64,000 nt of DNA from Gammaproteobacteria bacterium. Its GTDB lineage: Bacteria; Pseudomonadota; Gammaproteobacteria; Steroidobacterales; Steroidobacteraceae. The stretch lies in NCBI GenBank assembly GCA_016707425.1, contig JADJHU010000015.1, forward strand, positions 952,001-1,016,000. The letters are read 5' to 3'. The notes under the pieces were generated by a model. The model was given only the letters and a program-made list of their open reading frames with translations, was not told where the DNA came from and did not search any database. Position 1 is the first letter of the stretch. Each line of letters opens with the position of its first letter. Shown piece by piece: positions 1 through 10,990 of the stretch. Position numbers and translations under genes: made by a program.

Positions 1-288
1 AAGGCTTCTCTGGCGACCGAATCCTTCATCTCGGCGGCCTCCTTCCAGGAGACGACGCGCGTGCTGACGGAAGCCGCCGTGCGCGGGCTCAAGGATGACC
101 TGCGCGGTCTCAAGGAGAACGTCATCGTCGGGCGGCTCATCCCGGCGGGCACGGGCTTCGCGGCGCACGCTCACCGCCGCCGCAAATCGGAGGGCGCGGA
201 GCGGCGCAGCTTCATGGACGTCGGTGGCGGCGTCGGTGAGGTCGAGGAGAGCAGTGTGGGCGAGGAGGAATCCCCGGCCGCGGGCTGA
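1..288 (+). CDS. rpoC: DNA-directed RNA polymerase subunit beta' (C-terminal end, partial)
   Basis: This is the 3' end of rpoC; the gene begins left of the window and is open from base 1. The visible residues are the conserved beta' tail: a stretch ending ASFQETTRVLTEAA, then GLKENVIVGRLIPAGTG, then a poorly conserved acidic tail closing at TGA 286-288. In the family this segment is the C-terminal part of the jaw/clamp-side region close to where omega docks. It is followed by rpsL, the usual gammaproteobacterial rpoBC-str junction. Confidence 0.95.
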   Translation, partial: KASLATESFISAASFQETTRVLTEAAVRGLKDDLRGLKENVIVGRLIPAGTGFAAHAHRRRKSEGAERRSFMDVGGGVGEVEESSVGEEESPAAG

Positions 289-327
289 TGCAGGGCCCTG
301 AGGCCGGCCCCGCATCGTGCCATGCGG

Positions 328-356
328 TTGACAGGCGGAAGGCGCCTACCTAGAAT
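328..356 (+). promoter_or_regulatory. Sigma70 promoter of the str operon
   Basis: A perfect -35 TTGACA (328-333) and a -10 TAGAAT (351-356) are separated by 17 bp. It lies about 40 bp after the rpoC stop and 160 bp before rpsL, so it should start a leader transcript near 363. The match to consensus is among the best in the window, as expected for a ribosomal operon. Confidence 0.8.
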
Positions 357-411
357 CGCCGGCCTTTCTCGGGCCGGCTGCACGATCCGGTCTGAAAAAC
401 TGCGACTTGCG

Positions 412-447
412 AAAAACCGGGCCGCCTCCACTGGCGGCCCGGTTTTT
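412..447 (+). terminator. Intrinsic terminator / attenuator in the rpoC-rpsL intergenic region
   Basis: A perfect 15-bp stem (412-426 with 433-447, GC core flanked by A5/T5) has a 6-nt loop and ends in TTTTT. It can terminate rpoBC read-through. Because it also lies downstream of the promoter at 328-356, every transcript from that promoter must pass it before rpsL, so it may act as an attenuator. The A/T-flanked symmetry makes it potentially bidirectional. Confidence 0.85.
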
Positions 448-517
448 CCTGCCCCGGCGCTTCGGACAACCGGGGCGAGCAAGACCTAACGAATCAGTCA
501 CTTTAAGGTAATCACGC

Positions 518-892
518 ATGGCCACGACGGGTCAGCTCATTCGCCAGCCGCGCCGCACAAGAGCGGAGAAGACCAAGGTGCCGGCGCTCGGTGCCGCACC
601 CCAGAAGCGGGGGGTCTGCACGCGCGTCTATACCACCACGCCGAAGAAGCCGAACTCCGCACTCCGCAAGGTCTGCCGCGTACGGCTCGTGAACGGCTAC
701 GAGGTTTCGAGCTATATCGGCGGGGAAGGCCACAATCTCCAGGAGCACTCGGTGGTCCTGATCCGTGGCGGGCGCGTGAAGGACCTTCCCGGAGTGCGCT
801 ATCACACCGTCCGCGGCACCCTCGATTGTGCCGGTGTCGGTGCACGCAAGCAGGGTCGCTCCAAATACGGCGCGAAGCGGGCCAAGAAGTAG
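518..892 (+). CDS. rpsL: 30S ribosomal protein S12
   Basis: 124 aa, the usual S12 length. S12 sits at the decoding centre and controls accuracy. Diagnostic blocks are QKRGVCTRVYTTTPKKPNSA (residues 29-48), GGEGHNLQEHSV and GGRVKDLPGVRYHTVRG. The decoding-loop lysines K43/K44 and the second-loop VKDLPGVRYH are intact, which is the streptomycin-sensitive type; the Asp in KDLPG is the residue RimO methylthiolates in other bacteria. First gene of the str operon, 42 bp before rpsG. The N-terminal 20 residues differ from E. coli, as is common. Confidence 0.98.
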   Translation: MATTGQLIRQPRRTRAEKTKVPALGAAPQKRGVCTRVYTTTPKKPNSALRKVCRVRLVNGYEVSSYIGGEGHNLQEHSVVLIRGGRVKDLPGVRYHTVRGTLDCAGVGARKQGRSKYGAKRAKK

Positions 893-934
893 GCCCCGCC
901 ACGCTGGCACTCACAGCCCGAGGTCATCATACCC

Positions 935-1414
935 ATGTCGCGCAGAGCACAAGCCCCGGTTCGCGAGATCTTGCCGGATCCGAAGTTCCATAACGTCATG
1001 CTGGCAAAGTTCATGAACGTCGTCATGGAGAGCGGGAAGAAGTCCGCCGCAGAGCGCATCATCTACGGTGCCATCGATCGCATCGGCGAGAAGACCGGCC
1101 GGGCCGGCCTCGATGCGCTCGCGCTCCTGTCGCAGGCGCTCGACAACGTGAAGCCTGCGGTCGAGGTCAAGTCGCGCCGCGTCGGCGGTGCCACCTATCA
1201 GGTGCCCATCGAGGTGCGTGCCTCGCGCCGGCAGACGCTCGCCATGCGCTGGGTGATCGACGCCGCCCGTGCGCGCAGTGAGAAGTCCATGGCCTTCCGT
1301 CTCGCGCACGAGCTGATGGATGCGGCAGAGAACCGCGGGGCCGCGGTGCGCAAACGCGAAGACACGCATCGTATGGCGGAGGCCAACAAGGCCTTCGCGC
1401 ACTATCGCTGGTGA
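935..1414 (+). CDS. rpsG: 30S ribosomal protein S7
   Basis: 159 aa primary 16S rRNA-binding protein that nucleates assembly of the 30S head; in E. coli it is the translational repressor of the str operon. The N-terminus MSRRAQAPVREILPDPKFHN and the block VGGATYQVPIEVRASRRQTLAMRW are typical of S7. It ends 10 bp before the fusA GTG start, so coupling to fusA is likely. Confidence 0.98.
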   Translation: MSRRAQAPVREILPDPKFHNVMLAKFMNVVMESGKKSAAERIIYGAIDRIGEKTGRAGLDALALLSQALDNVKPAVEVKSRRVGGATYQVPIEVRASRRQTLAMRWVIDAARARSEKSMAFRLAHELMDAAENRGAAVRKREDTHRMAEANKAFAHYRW

Positions 1415-1424
1415 GGAACGCGCC

Positions 1425-3512
<2,088 letters not shown>

Positions 3513-3583
3513 CACTGGAAGGGTCTGGCGCAGCGGGTGTGTCCTGGCGCTGAGACTCCTCAACTGTTCACGGAGACGCGACG

Positions 3584-4774
<1,191 letters not shown>

Positions 4775-4789
4775 CCGGGACCTGACATC

Positions 4790-5101
4790 ATGGCCAACCA
4801 GAACATCCGTATCAGGCTCAAAGCCTTCGATCACCGCCTCATCGATACCTCCGCGCGTGAAATCGTCGAGACGGCGCGACGCACCGGGGCGACGGTACGT
4901 GGCCCGGTGCCGCTGCCGACGAAGATGGAGCGCTTCACGGTCCTTGTTTCACCGCATGCCGACAAGGACGCCCGTGACCAGTTCGAACTGCGCACCCACA
5001 AGCGCCTGATGGACATCCTCAACCCGACGGACAAGACGGTGGACGCCCTCATGAGGCTCGAACTGCCTGCCGGCGTGGATGTGCAGATCAAGCTCAATTG
5101 A
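4790..5101 (+). CDS. rpsJ: 30S ribosomal protein S10 / transcription factor NusE
   Basis: 103 aa, standard length. S10 is a 30S head protein that also acts as NusE in antitermination, binding NusB at boxA and NusG. The N-terminus QNIRIRLKAFDHRLIDTSA and the block THKRLMDILNPTDKTVDALM are diagnostic. It starts 15 bp after tuf. Unusually for the S10 operon, 337 bp of non-coding sequence separates it from rplC, so here it appears grouped with tuf rather than with the rest of S10. Confidence 0.98.
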   Translation: MANQNIRIRLKAFDHRLIDTSAREIVETARRTGATVRGPVPLPTKMERFTVLVSPHADKDARDQFELRTHKRLMDILNPTDKTVDALMRLELPAGVDVQIKLN

Positions 5102-5168
5102 GGTGAGGATGAGCACCGGGGCTTCAGGCGGGCGAACTGCACCCGCATGCCGGAGACCTGCCAGGCTC

Positions 5169-5197
5169 TTGTAACGCACAGGGTGGCTGCGTATACT
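5169..5197 (+). promoter_or_regulatory. Sigma70 promoter for rplC and the rest of the S10 operon
   Basis: TTGTAA (5169-5174) and TATACT (5192-5197) lie 17 bp apart in the long rpsJ-rplC gap. A start near 5204 would give a leader of about 235 nt before rplC. No comparable promoter was noticed just upstream of rpsJ. Confidence 0.75.
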
Positions 5198-5203
5198 GCG
5201 CGG

Positions 5204-5438
5204 CCTTTTTCGTCCTCCGGCAGTTTCGGCTGCAGGAGGACACTGAACCGCGAATTCCAGCGGAATCGGGCGAGGTTGGCTCCCCCGGTGCACAGCGCCT
5301 GAAGCGGCTGTGGCCGGAGCCAAGACCACTCGAGATTCTCCCCGCACAGGCGGGTGAAGCTCCTGTCGTCACCTCACCCGGCTTCGCGAGCGGTGATCGC
5401 CAATCGTAGCGGTCGCCGATGAACTTGAAGGAAGCGCT
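5204..5438 (+). promoter_or_regulatory. Structured 5' leader of the rplC-led S10 operon (candidate L4-type autoregulatory leader)
   Basis: No ORF was recognised here. Two strong hairpins are visible. One is 5212-5241: a 7-bp GTCCTCC/GGAGGAC stem with a further GCAG/CTGC helix. The other is 5276-5323: TTGGCTCC/GGAGCCAA (5276-5283 with 5316-5323) enclosing CACAGC/GCTGTG (5291-5296 with 5307-5312). In E. coli a structured leader bound by L4 controls the S10 operon but lies before rpsJ. The equivalent position here is before rplC. That it responds to L4 is inference. Confidence 0.55.
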
Positions 5439-6161
5439 ATGGCCATTGGTTTGGTCGGCCGCAAATGCGGCATGACGCGAGTGTTTACGGACGCCGGCGA
5501 AACCGTGCCCGTCACGGTGATCGAGGTTCTGCCGAATCGCGTCACGCAGGTGAAGTCGGGCGAGCGGGACGGTTACCGGGCGGTGCAGGTCGCGTATGGC
5601 CGTCGCCGCCCGCAGCTGCTCTCGAAGGCTGTCGCGGGCCACTACGCCCGGGCCAAGGCGGAGCCGGGCTCGGGGCTGATCGAGTTCCGCCTCGATCCAA
5701 AGGACGGAGACAGCGTGGCGCCGGGTGCAGAGCTCAAGGTCGATGTGTTCCAGGTCGGCCAGAGCGTGGATGTGACCGGCACGACCATCGGCAAGGGCTT
5801 CGCCGGAACGATGAAGCGCCACAACTTTGCGGGCGGCTACGCCTCACACGGCGCATCGGTGACGCATCGCACCCCGGGTTCGATCGGCCAGCGCCAGACT
5901 CCCGGCCGTGTGTTCAAGGGCAAACGCATGGCGGGACACATGGGTGTCGTGCGGCGTACGACGGAGAATCTGCGGGTGATCGAGGTGGATGCCGAGCGCA
6001 ACCTGCTTCTGATCCGCGGCGCGGTGCCGGGTGCCGAGGGCGGCAACGTCATCGTCCGGCCCTCCCTGAAGGCGGGACGTCAGGCGCTGCGCAAGACACT
6101 CGCGCCAACCAAGGCGGGCCCGGGATCCTCGGGCAAGCCGGTGGCACAGGCGAAGAAGTAA
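5439..6161 (+). CDS. rplC: 50S ribosomal protein L3
   Basis: 240 aa, longer than the roughly 210 aa of E. coli L3. L3 is an early assembly protein binding near the 3' end of 23S rRNA and reaching the peptidyl-transferase region. Family blocks: MAIGLVGRKCGMTRVF at the start and KGFAGTMKRHNFAGGYASHG, followed by HRTPGSIGQRQTPGRVFKGK, whose Gln is the PrmB methylation site in E. coli. The extra length is a low-complexity basic C-terminal tail (about residues 210-240). First gene after the structured leader. Confidence 0.97.
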   Translation: MAIGLVGRKCGMTRVFTDAGETVPVTVIEVLPNRVTQVKSGERDGYRAVQVAYGRRRPQLLSKAVAGHYARAKAEPGSGLIEFRLDPKDGDSVAPGAELKVDVFQVGQSVDVTGTTIGKGFAGTMKRHNFAGGYASHGASVTHRTPGSIGQRQTPGRVFKGKRMAGHMGVVRRTTENLRVIEVDAERNLLLIRGAVPGAEGGNVIVRPSLKAGRQALRKTLAPTKAGPGSSGKPVAQAKK

Positions 6162-6170
6162 GGGTTCACG

Positions 6171-6776
6171 ATGAAACTCAAGCTGGTCAGTGGCGGAGGC
6201 GAGCTGCAGGTTTCCGAGGGTACCTTCGGCCGGGCGTTCAACGAGGCGCTCGTGCACCAGGTCATCACGGCCTACAGAGCCGCCGGGCGTTCGGGCACGA
6301 AGCGGCAGAAGTCGCGCGCCGAGGTACGCGGTGGCGGCAAGAAGCCCTGGTCCCAGAAGGGTACCGGCCAGGCGCGTGCCGGCTCGATCCGCAGTCCCAT
6401 CTGGGTGGGCGGTGGCAGGGCGTTCGCGGCACGGCCGCGCGACTTCGGCCAGAAGGTCAACCGCAAGATGTATCGCGGTGCCATCAGCTCGATGCTCTCG
6501 GAACTCGCGCGCCAGGATCGGCTGCTGGTCACCGAGGGTCTGGCGCTCGAGGAGCCCAAGACGAAACGGCTGGTCGAACGGCTGAAGACCCTTGCGCTCG
6601 ACGATGTGCTGATCGTCGTGGACGCGGTCGACGAGAAGCTGTTCCTCGCCGCGCGCAACCTGCCACACGTCGAGGTGCTGCCGGCCGCGGCGCTCAATCC
6701 CGTGAGTCTCGCCGCGCACGACAAGGTGCTGATGACCGTCGGAGCCGTGAAGATGATCGAGGAGCGCCTGCAGTGA
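6171..6776 (+). CDS. rplD: 50S ribosomal protein L4
   Basis: 201 aa; lines the peptide exit tunnel and, in E. coli, represses its own operon by transcription attenuation and translational control. Blocks: the tunnel-loop region QKSRAEVRGGGKKPWSQKGT (macrolide-resistance positions, normal sequence) and GQARAGSIRSPIWVGGG. Ends with TGA overlapping the GTG start of rplW by 4 bp. Its autoregulatory target here would most plausibly be the leader at 5204-5438. Confidence 0.97.
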   Translation: MKLKLVSGGGELQVSEGTFGRAFNEALVHQVITAYRAAGRSGTKRQKSRAEVRGGGKKPWSQKGTGQARAGSIRSPIWVGGGRAFAARPRDFGQKVNRKMYRGAISSMLSELARQDRLLVTEGLALEEPKTKRLVERLKTLALDDVLIVVDAVDEKLFLAARNLPHVEVLPAAALNPVSLAAHDKVLMTVGAVKMIEERLQ

Positions 6777-7075
6777 GCAAGGAACGACTCATGACCGTGC
6801 TGCTCGCGCCGCATGTGACCGAGAAGACCTCTCTGGCCATGCAGAACCACAACCAGTACACCTTTCGTGTCAGGCGGGATGCGAGCAAGACCGACATCCG
6901 CCAGGCCGTCGAGCTCATGTTCGGCGTCAAGGTGCGCGGCGTGCAGGTGGCCAACGAGCCGGGCAAGGCGCGCCGCTTCGGCGGCACGACCGGGCGCACC
7001 CAGGACTGGAAGAAGGCCTACGTGAGCCTGGCCGAGGGCCAGACGATCGACTACGAGGCGCGGGTGAGAGCCTGA
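6773..7075 (+). CDS. rplW: 50S ribosomal protein L23
   Basis: 100 aa from a GTG start that overlaps the rplD stop (GTGA, 4 bp), giving MSKERLMTVLLAPHVTEK, the expected L23 N-terminus. L23 sits at the exit tunnel and docks trigger factor and SRP. The central block FRVRRDASKTDIRQAVELMF and the GRTQDWKKAYV tail are diagnostic. A second, internal ATG at 6791 would remove conserved residues and is less likely. Confidence 0.95.
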   Translation: MSKERLMTVLLAPHVTEKTSLAMQNHNQYTFRVRRDASKTDIRQAVELMFGVKVRGVQVANEPGKARRFGGTTGRTQDWKKAYVSLAEGQTIDYEARVRA

Positions 7076-7098
7076 GGCTCGGCCGCGAGGAATCCATC

Positions 7099-7935
7099 AT
7101 GGCTCTGCTCAAGCTCAAACCGACTTCTCCGGGCACGCGCTTCCAGGTGCGGATCGACCGCTCGCACCTGCACAAGGGGGCGCCGTGGGCTTCGCTCACC
7201 GTGCACCAGCAGAAGACGGGCGCGCGCAATCATTCGGGGCGTATCACCACGCGCCATGTCGGCGGTGGCTCGCGCCAGAAGTACCGTCTCATCGATTTCA
7301 GGCGCGACAAGGACGGCATCGCCGGCGTGGTCGAGCGGCTGGAGTACGATCCCAATCGCACGGCACACATTGCGCTCGTCAGGTACCGTGACGGTGAGCG
7401 TCGCTACATCATCGCACCCAAGGGCCTCTCGGCGGGCGACGAGGTCCGCAGTGGCGCAGAGGCTCCCATCAAGCCGGGCAATGCCATGCAGTTGCGCCAC
7501 ATCCCGGTCGGTACGACCGTGCACAACGTCGAGCTGAAACCCGGAAAGGGCGGTCAGCTGGCGCGCAGTGCCGGCACTTCGGTGCAGTACACCTCGCGCG
7601 AGGGTCTGTACGCCTACGTGCGGCTCAAGTCGGGCGAGATGCGCAAGGTGCACGTAGAGTGCCGCGCGACCATCGGCGAGGTGTCCAACGACGAGCACGG
7701 CCTGCGCAGCTACGGCAAGGCAGGTGCGAAGCGCTGGCGCGGGATCCGCCCGACGGTGCGTGGTGCGGCGATGAACCCGGTCGACCACCCGCACGGCGGC
7801 GGCGAGGGCCGGTCGGGCCAGGGTAATCCGCATCCGGTCTCACCCTGGGGCTGGAATACGAAGGGTTTGAAGACGCGCAGCAACAAGCGCACGGACAGCA
7901 TGATCGTGCAGCGCCGCAGGAACCGGATCAGGTAA
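7099..7935 (+). CDS. rplB: 50S ribosomal protein L2
   Basis: 278 aa primary 23S-binding protein required for subunit association and the peptidyl-transferase centre. Blocks: NHSGRITTRHVGGGSRQKYR, VERLEYDPNRTAHIALVRY, and the essential C-terminal AMNPVDHPHGGGEGRSGQG with its conserved His (HPHGG). Starts 23 bp after rplW. Confidence 0.98.
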   Translation: MALLKLKPTSPGTRFQVRIDRSHLHKGAPWASLTVHQQKTGARNHSGRITTRHVGGGSRQKYRLIDFRRDKDGIAGVVERLEYDPNRTAHIALVRYRDGERRYIIAPKGLSAGDEVRSGAEAPIKPGNAMQLRHIPVGTTVHNVELKPGKGGQLARSAGTSVQYTSREGLYAYVRLKSGEMRKVHVECRATIGEVSNDEHGLRSYGKAGAKRWRGIRPTVRGAAMNPVDHPHGGGEGRSGQGNPHPVSPWGWNTKGLKTRSNKRTDSMIVQRRRNRIR

Positions 7936-7940
7936 CCGAT

Positions 7941-8222
7941 ATGCCACGTTCACTGAAGAAAGGCCCGTTCGTCGATCTGCACCTGGCCAGGAAGGTGCAG
8001 GCCGCGGCCGCCCGCAACGATCGCAAGCCGATCAAGACCTGGTCGCGACGCTCGATGGTCGTGCCCGATATGGTCGGTCTGACGATTGCCGTGCACAACG
8101 GACGGCAGCACGTGCCGGTGCTGGTCACCGAGAACATGGTCGGGCACAAGCTCGGCGAATTCGCCCCGACGCGCACGTTCAAGGCGCATTCCGGCGACCG
8201 CAAGGCCGAATCGGCCCGCTGA
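7941..8222 (+). CDS. rpsS: 30S ribosomal protein S19
   Basis: 93 aa. S19 forms part of the 30S head near the A-site tRNA together with S13. The N-terminal MPRSLKKGPFVDLHLARKV, TWSRRSMVVPDMVGLTIAVHNG and the tail KLGEFAPTRTFKAHSGDRKA match the family throughout. It starts 5 bp after the rplB stop. Confidence 0.98.
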   Translation: MPRSLKKGPFVDLHLARKVQAAAARNDRKPIKTWSRRSMVVPDMVGLTIAVHNGRQHVPVLVTENMVGHKLGEFAPTRTFKAHSGDRKAESAR

Positions 8223-8236
8223 GGAGAGTCCGAGCG

Positions 8237-8578
8237 ATGGAAGTTTCCGCAAAGCTCCGTCATGCGCGCATCTCGCCGCAGAAATGCCGTCTGGTCGCCG
8301 ACACCGTGCGCGGCCTCCCTGTCGGCAGCGCGCTCGCGACACTCAGGTTCATGCCCAAGAAGGGCGCGAAACTGGTGCACAAGGTGCTGAAGTCCGCCGT
8401 CGACAACGCCGAAAACAACAACGGCGCCGATGTGGACGAGCTCAGGGTGCACCGCATCCACGTCGATACGGCTCCGGTGCTGAAGCGTTTCGCAGCGCGC
8501 GCCAAGGGCCGCGGCGCACGCATCGTGAAGCGCAACAGCCACATCACCGTCGTCGTGAGCGACGGCAGGAAGGATTGA
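8237..8578 (+). CDS. rplV: 50S ribosomal protein L22
   Basis: 113 aa; lines the exit tunnel opposite L4 and contacts all 23S domains. Conserved HARISPQKCRLVADTVRGLP near the start and the beta-hairpin/tail PVLKRFAARAKGRGARIVKRNSHITVVV are present, including the hairpin residues linked to macrolide resistance. Three bp separate it from rpsC. Confidence 0.97.
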   Translation: MEVSAKLRHARISPQKCRLVADTVRGLPVGSALATLRFMPKKGAKLVHKVLKSAVDNAENNNGADVDELRVHRIHVDTAPVLKRFAARAKGRGARIVKRNSHITVVVSDGRKD

Positions 8579-8581
8579 GGC

Positions 8582-9316
8582 ATGGGTCAGAAGGTCAATC
8601 CGCTCGGGATACGGCTCGGCATCACACGCGACTGGTCGTCGAAGTGGTATGCGGGCAGGAAGCTGTTCCCGGCGCAGGTGTATACCGACTTCCAGGTGCG
8701 CCACTTCCTCAGGCGCCGGCTGGCCGATGCATCGGTGAGTCGCATCCAGATCGAGCGCGCAGCCAAGAAAGTGAACATCACGATCCAGACCGCGCGGCCC
8801 GGTATCGTGATCGGCAAGAAGGGTGAGGACATCGAAAAGCTGCGCGTCGAGACGGCAAAGCTCCTGGGGATGCCGGTCACCGACGTGCGCCTGAACATTG
8901 CCGAGATCCGCAAGCCCGAGCTCGATGCGCAGCTGGTGGCCGATGGCATCGCGCAGCAGATCGAGAAGCGCGTGATGTTCCGCCGCGCCATGAAGCGGGC
9001 GGTGATGAGCACCATGCGCAGCGGCGCGCTCGGCATCAAGGTGCGCCTGTCGGACCGGCTGAACGGCGCCGAGATCGCCCGTACCGAGTGGTACCGGGAG
9101 GGGCGCATTCCGCTGCACACCTTCCGTGCCGACATCGACTACGGGTTCGCCGAGGCGAAGACCACGTACGGCGTCATCGGTGTCAAGGTGTGGATCTTCA
9201 AGGGCGAGGTCTTCGAACAGACCGAGCTCGAGCAGGTGCCTGAAGGTGACGCCGCGCAGGCGATTCCGGCGGCTCCTTCGGGGGCTGCCGTGACTGAACC
9301 CCCGGCTGCGGCGTGA
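8582..9316 (+). CDS. rpsC: 30S ribosomal protein S3
   Basis: 244 aa mRNA-entry protein with helicase-like activity. MGQKVNPLGIRLGITRDWSS starts the protein; the KH domain carries RPGIVIGKKGEDIEKLR (GXXG = GKKG); the C-terminal domain has EWYREGRIPLHTFRADIDYG. A variable Ala/Pro-rich tail of about 25 residues follows. Typical S10-operon position between rplV and rplP. Confidence 0.97.
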   Translation: MGQKVNPLGIRLGITRDWSSKWYAGRKLFPAQVYTDFQVRHFLRRRLADASVSRIQIERAAKKVNITIQTARPGIVIGKKGEDIEKLRVETAKLLGMPVTDVRLNIAEIRKPELDAQLVADGIAQQIEKRVMFRRAMKRAVMSTMRSGALGIKVRLSDRLNGAEIARTEWYREGRIPLHTFRADIDYGFAEAKTTYGVIGVKVWIFKGEVFEQTELEQVPEGDAAQAIPAAPSGAAVTEPPAAA

Positions 9317-9363
9317 GGAGACGGACACTGGCAGCCGGTGGCTGCCAGCGGTGAGCTAAGAGC

Positions 9364-9777
9364 ATGCTTCAACCCAAACGCACCAAGTACAGAAAGCAGT
9401 TCAAGGGCCGCAACGCGGGCCTCGCCCAGCGCGGGAGCGCCGTGTCTTTCGGCGAGTTCGGCCTGAAGGCCACGGGCCGTGCCCGCATGACCGCACGCGA
9501 GATCGAGGCGGCGCGCCGCGCGATGGCGCGGCACGTGAAGCGCGGCGGGCAGATCTGGATCCGGGTTTTTCCCGATGTTCCGATCACCAAGAAGCCGCTC
9601 GAGGTGCGCATGGGCAGTGGCAAGGGCAACGTCGAGTACTGGGTCGCCAAGGTGCAGCCCGGAAAGATGCTGTTCGAGATGGAAGGCGTGGATGAGGCGA
9701 CTGCGCGGGAGGCGTTTCGCCTGGCCAGCGCGAAGATCTCGGTACCCACCATGTTCGTGAAACGGCAGGTTCGCTGA
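9364..9777 (+). CDS. rplP: 50S ribosomal protein L16
   Basis: 137 aa; late-assembly protein that positions A- and P-site tRNA and binds 5S-associated rRNA. MLQPKRTKYRKQFKGRN, GRMTAREIEAARRAM-like and GSGKGNVEYWVAKVQPGKML blocks identify it. The Arg in GRNAG/MGSGKG region normally hydroxylated by YcfD in E. coli lies in a conserved context. The stop TGA overlaps the rpmC start by one base (TGATG). Confidence 0.97.
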   Translation: MLQPKRTKYRKQFKGRNAGLAQRGSAVSFGEFGLKATGRARMTAREIEAARRAMARHVKRGGQIWIRVFPDVPITKKPLEVRMGSGKGNVEYWVAKVQPGKMLFEMEGVDEATAREAFRLASAKISVPTMFVKRQVR

Positions 9778-9980
9778 TGAGCGTACAGGATCTCCGTGGC
9801 AAGACTGCGGCCGCACTGAACGAGGAGCTGCTGAAGCTGCGCAAGGAGCAGTTCGCGTTGCGCATGCAGCGGGCTACCGGGCAGGAGGTGAAGCCCGACC
9901 AGTTCGGCAAGGTGCGCCGCAGCATCGCGCGGGTGAAGACGGTGATGCGCGAGCAGCGCACGGCGGAGGGACGCAAGTGA
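9777..9980 (+). CDS. rpmC: 50S ribosomal protein L29
   Basis: 67 aa two-helix protein near the exit tunnel next to L23 and the trigger-factor site. The central block ELLKLRKEQFALRMQRATGQ and the following RRSIARVKTVMRE are the family signature. Starts at the rplP stop and overlaps the rpsQ GTG by 4 bp, indicating tight translational coupling of rplP-rpmC-rpsQ. Confidence 0.96.
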   Translation: MSVQDLRGKTAAALNEELLKLRKEQFALRMQRATGQEVKPDQFGKVRRSIARVKTVMREQRTAEGRK

Positions 9981-10255
9981 GCACGACGGAGCAGGTATCC
10001 GGGCAGAAGGGCAGGCGCACCCTCACCGGGCGTGTGGTCAGCAACCGCATGAACAAGACGATCGCCGTCGAGATCGAACGGCTGATCAGACATCCGCAGT
10101 ACGGCAAGTTCGTCCGGCGCACGACCAGGCTCCTCGCTCACGACGAGAACAGCGAGTCGCGCGAGGGCGATACGGTGACCATCGTGCCGTGCCGGCCGCT
10201 CTCGCGGCGCAAGTCGTGGCGACTTCTGGAAGTCGTCTCCCGCGCGGGCGTCTGA
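9977..10255 (+). CDS. rpsQ: 30S ribosomal protein S17
   Basis: 92 aa from a GTG start overlapping rpmC by 4 bp. An OB-fold 16S-binding assembly protein. The block LTGRVVSNRMNKTIAVEIER and HPQYGKFVRRTTRLLAHDE are characteristic, ending with the VTIVPCRPLSRRKSWRL tail. The first 12 residues are variable, so an alternative start a few codons later cannot be excluded. Confidence 0.96.
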   Translation: MSTTEQVSGQKGRRTLTGRVVSNRMNKTIAVEIERLIRHPQYGKFVRRTTRLLAHDENSESREGDTVTIVPCRPLSRRKSWRLLEVVSRAGV

Positions 10256-10280
10256 GACCGGGCAAGGCAGAGGTGGCAGC

Positions 10281-10649
10281 ATGATCCAGTTGCGAACGAT
10301 GCTGAACGCAGCCGACAACAGCGGTGCGCGCACGCTCATGTGCATCAAGGTGCTCGGCGGCACGCGTCGCCGTTATGCGACCGTCGGCGATGTCATCAAG
10401 GTGAGCGTGAAGGAAGCGATTCCGCGCGGCAAGGTGAAGAAGGGCGAGGTGTACGACGCAGTCGTGGTGCGTACCCGCAAGGGCGTGCGCCGCCAGGATG
10501 GCTCGCTGATCCGCTTCGATGGCAATGCGGCGGTCCTGCTCACGAACAAGCTCGAGCCGATCGGCACGCGCATCTTCGGGCCGGTGACCCGCGAGCTGCG
10601 CACGCAGGCATTCATGAAGATCATCTCGCTCGCTCCAGAGGTTCTGTAG
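10281..10649 (+). CDS. rplN: 50S ribosomal protein L14
   Basis: 122 aa, exactly the usual length. L14 forms an intersubunit bridge and is the docking site of the silencing factor RsfS, which is encoded later in this window (39999-40442). MIQLRTMLNAADNSGARTLM and GSLIRFDGNAAVLL identify it. First gene of the classical spc operon; 25 bp from rpsQ with no obvious promoter between. Confidence 0.98.
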   Translation: MIQLRTMLNAADNSGARTLMCIKVLGGTRRRYATVGDVIKVSVKEAIPRGKVKKGEVYDAVVVRTRKGVRRQDGSLIRFDGNAAVLLTNKLEPIGTRIFGPVTRELRTQAFMKIISLAPEVL

Positions 10650-10652
10650 GCC

Positions 10653-10970
10653 ATGAGGAAGATCAGGAAGGGCGATCAGGTCGTCGTGATCTCCGGCAGC
10701 GACAAGGGCCGGCGTGGCGCGGTGATCGAGGTGCTCGAAGGCGGCCAGGTGGTCGTCGAGGGCGTGAACATGGCGAAGAAGCACCAGCGGGGGAATCCGC
10801 AGCAGGGCACGCAGGGCGGCATTGTCGAGAAGGCCATGCCCCTGCACGCATCGAAAGTGGCGATCTGGAATCCGGCCGCCAAGAAGGGCGACCGGGTGGG
10901 CGTGAAGTCGCTGGCCGATGGCAAGCGCGTGCGCTTCTTCAAGTCGAATGGCGAAATGATCGACGCCTGA
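10653..10970 (+). CDS. rplX: 50S ribosomal protein L24
   Basis: 105 aa; early 23S assembly initiator at the tunnel exit. An N-terminal KOW motif (IRKGDQVVVISGSDKGRRGAV, approximately residues 3-23) is followed by VVVEGVNMAKKHQ, both standard for L24. Starts 3 bp after the rplN stop. Confidence 0.97.
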   Translation: MRKIRKGDQVVVISGSDKGRRGAVIEVLEGGQVVVEGVNMAKKHQRGNPQQGTQGGIVEKAMPLHASKVAIWNPAAKKGDRVGVKSLADGKRVRFFKSNGEMIDA

Positions 10971-10990
10971 GCGTCGGCGAAGGTCAGGCA

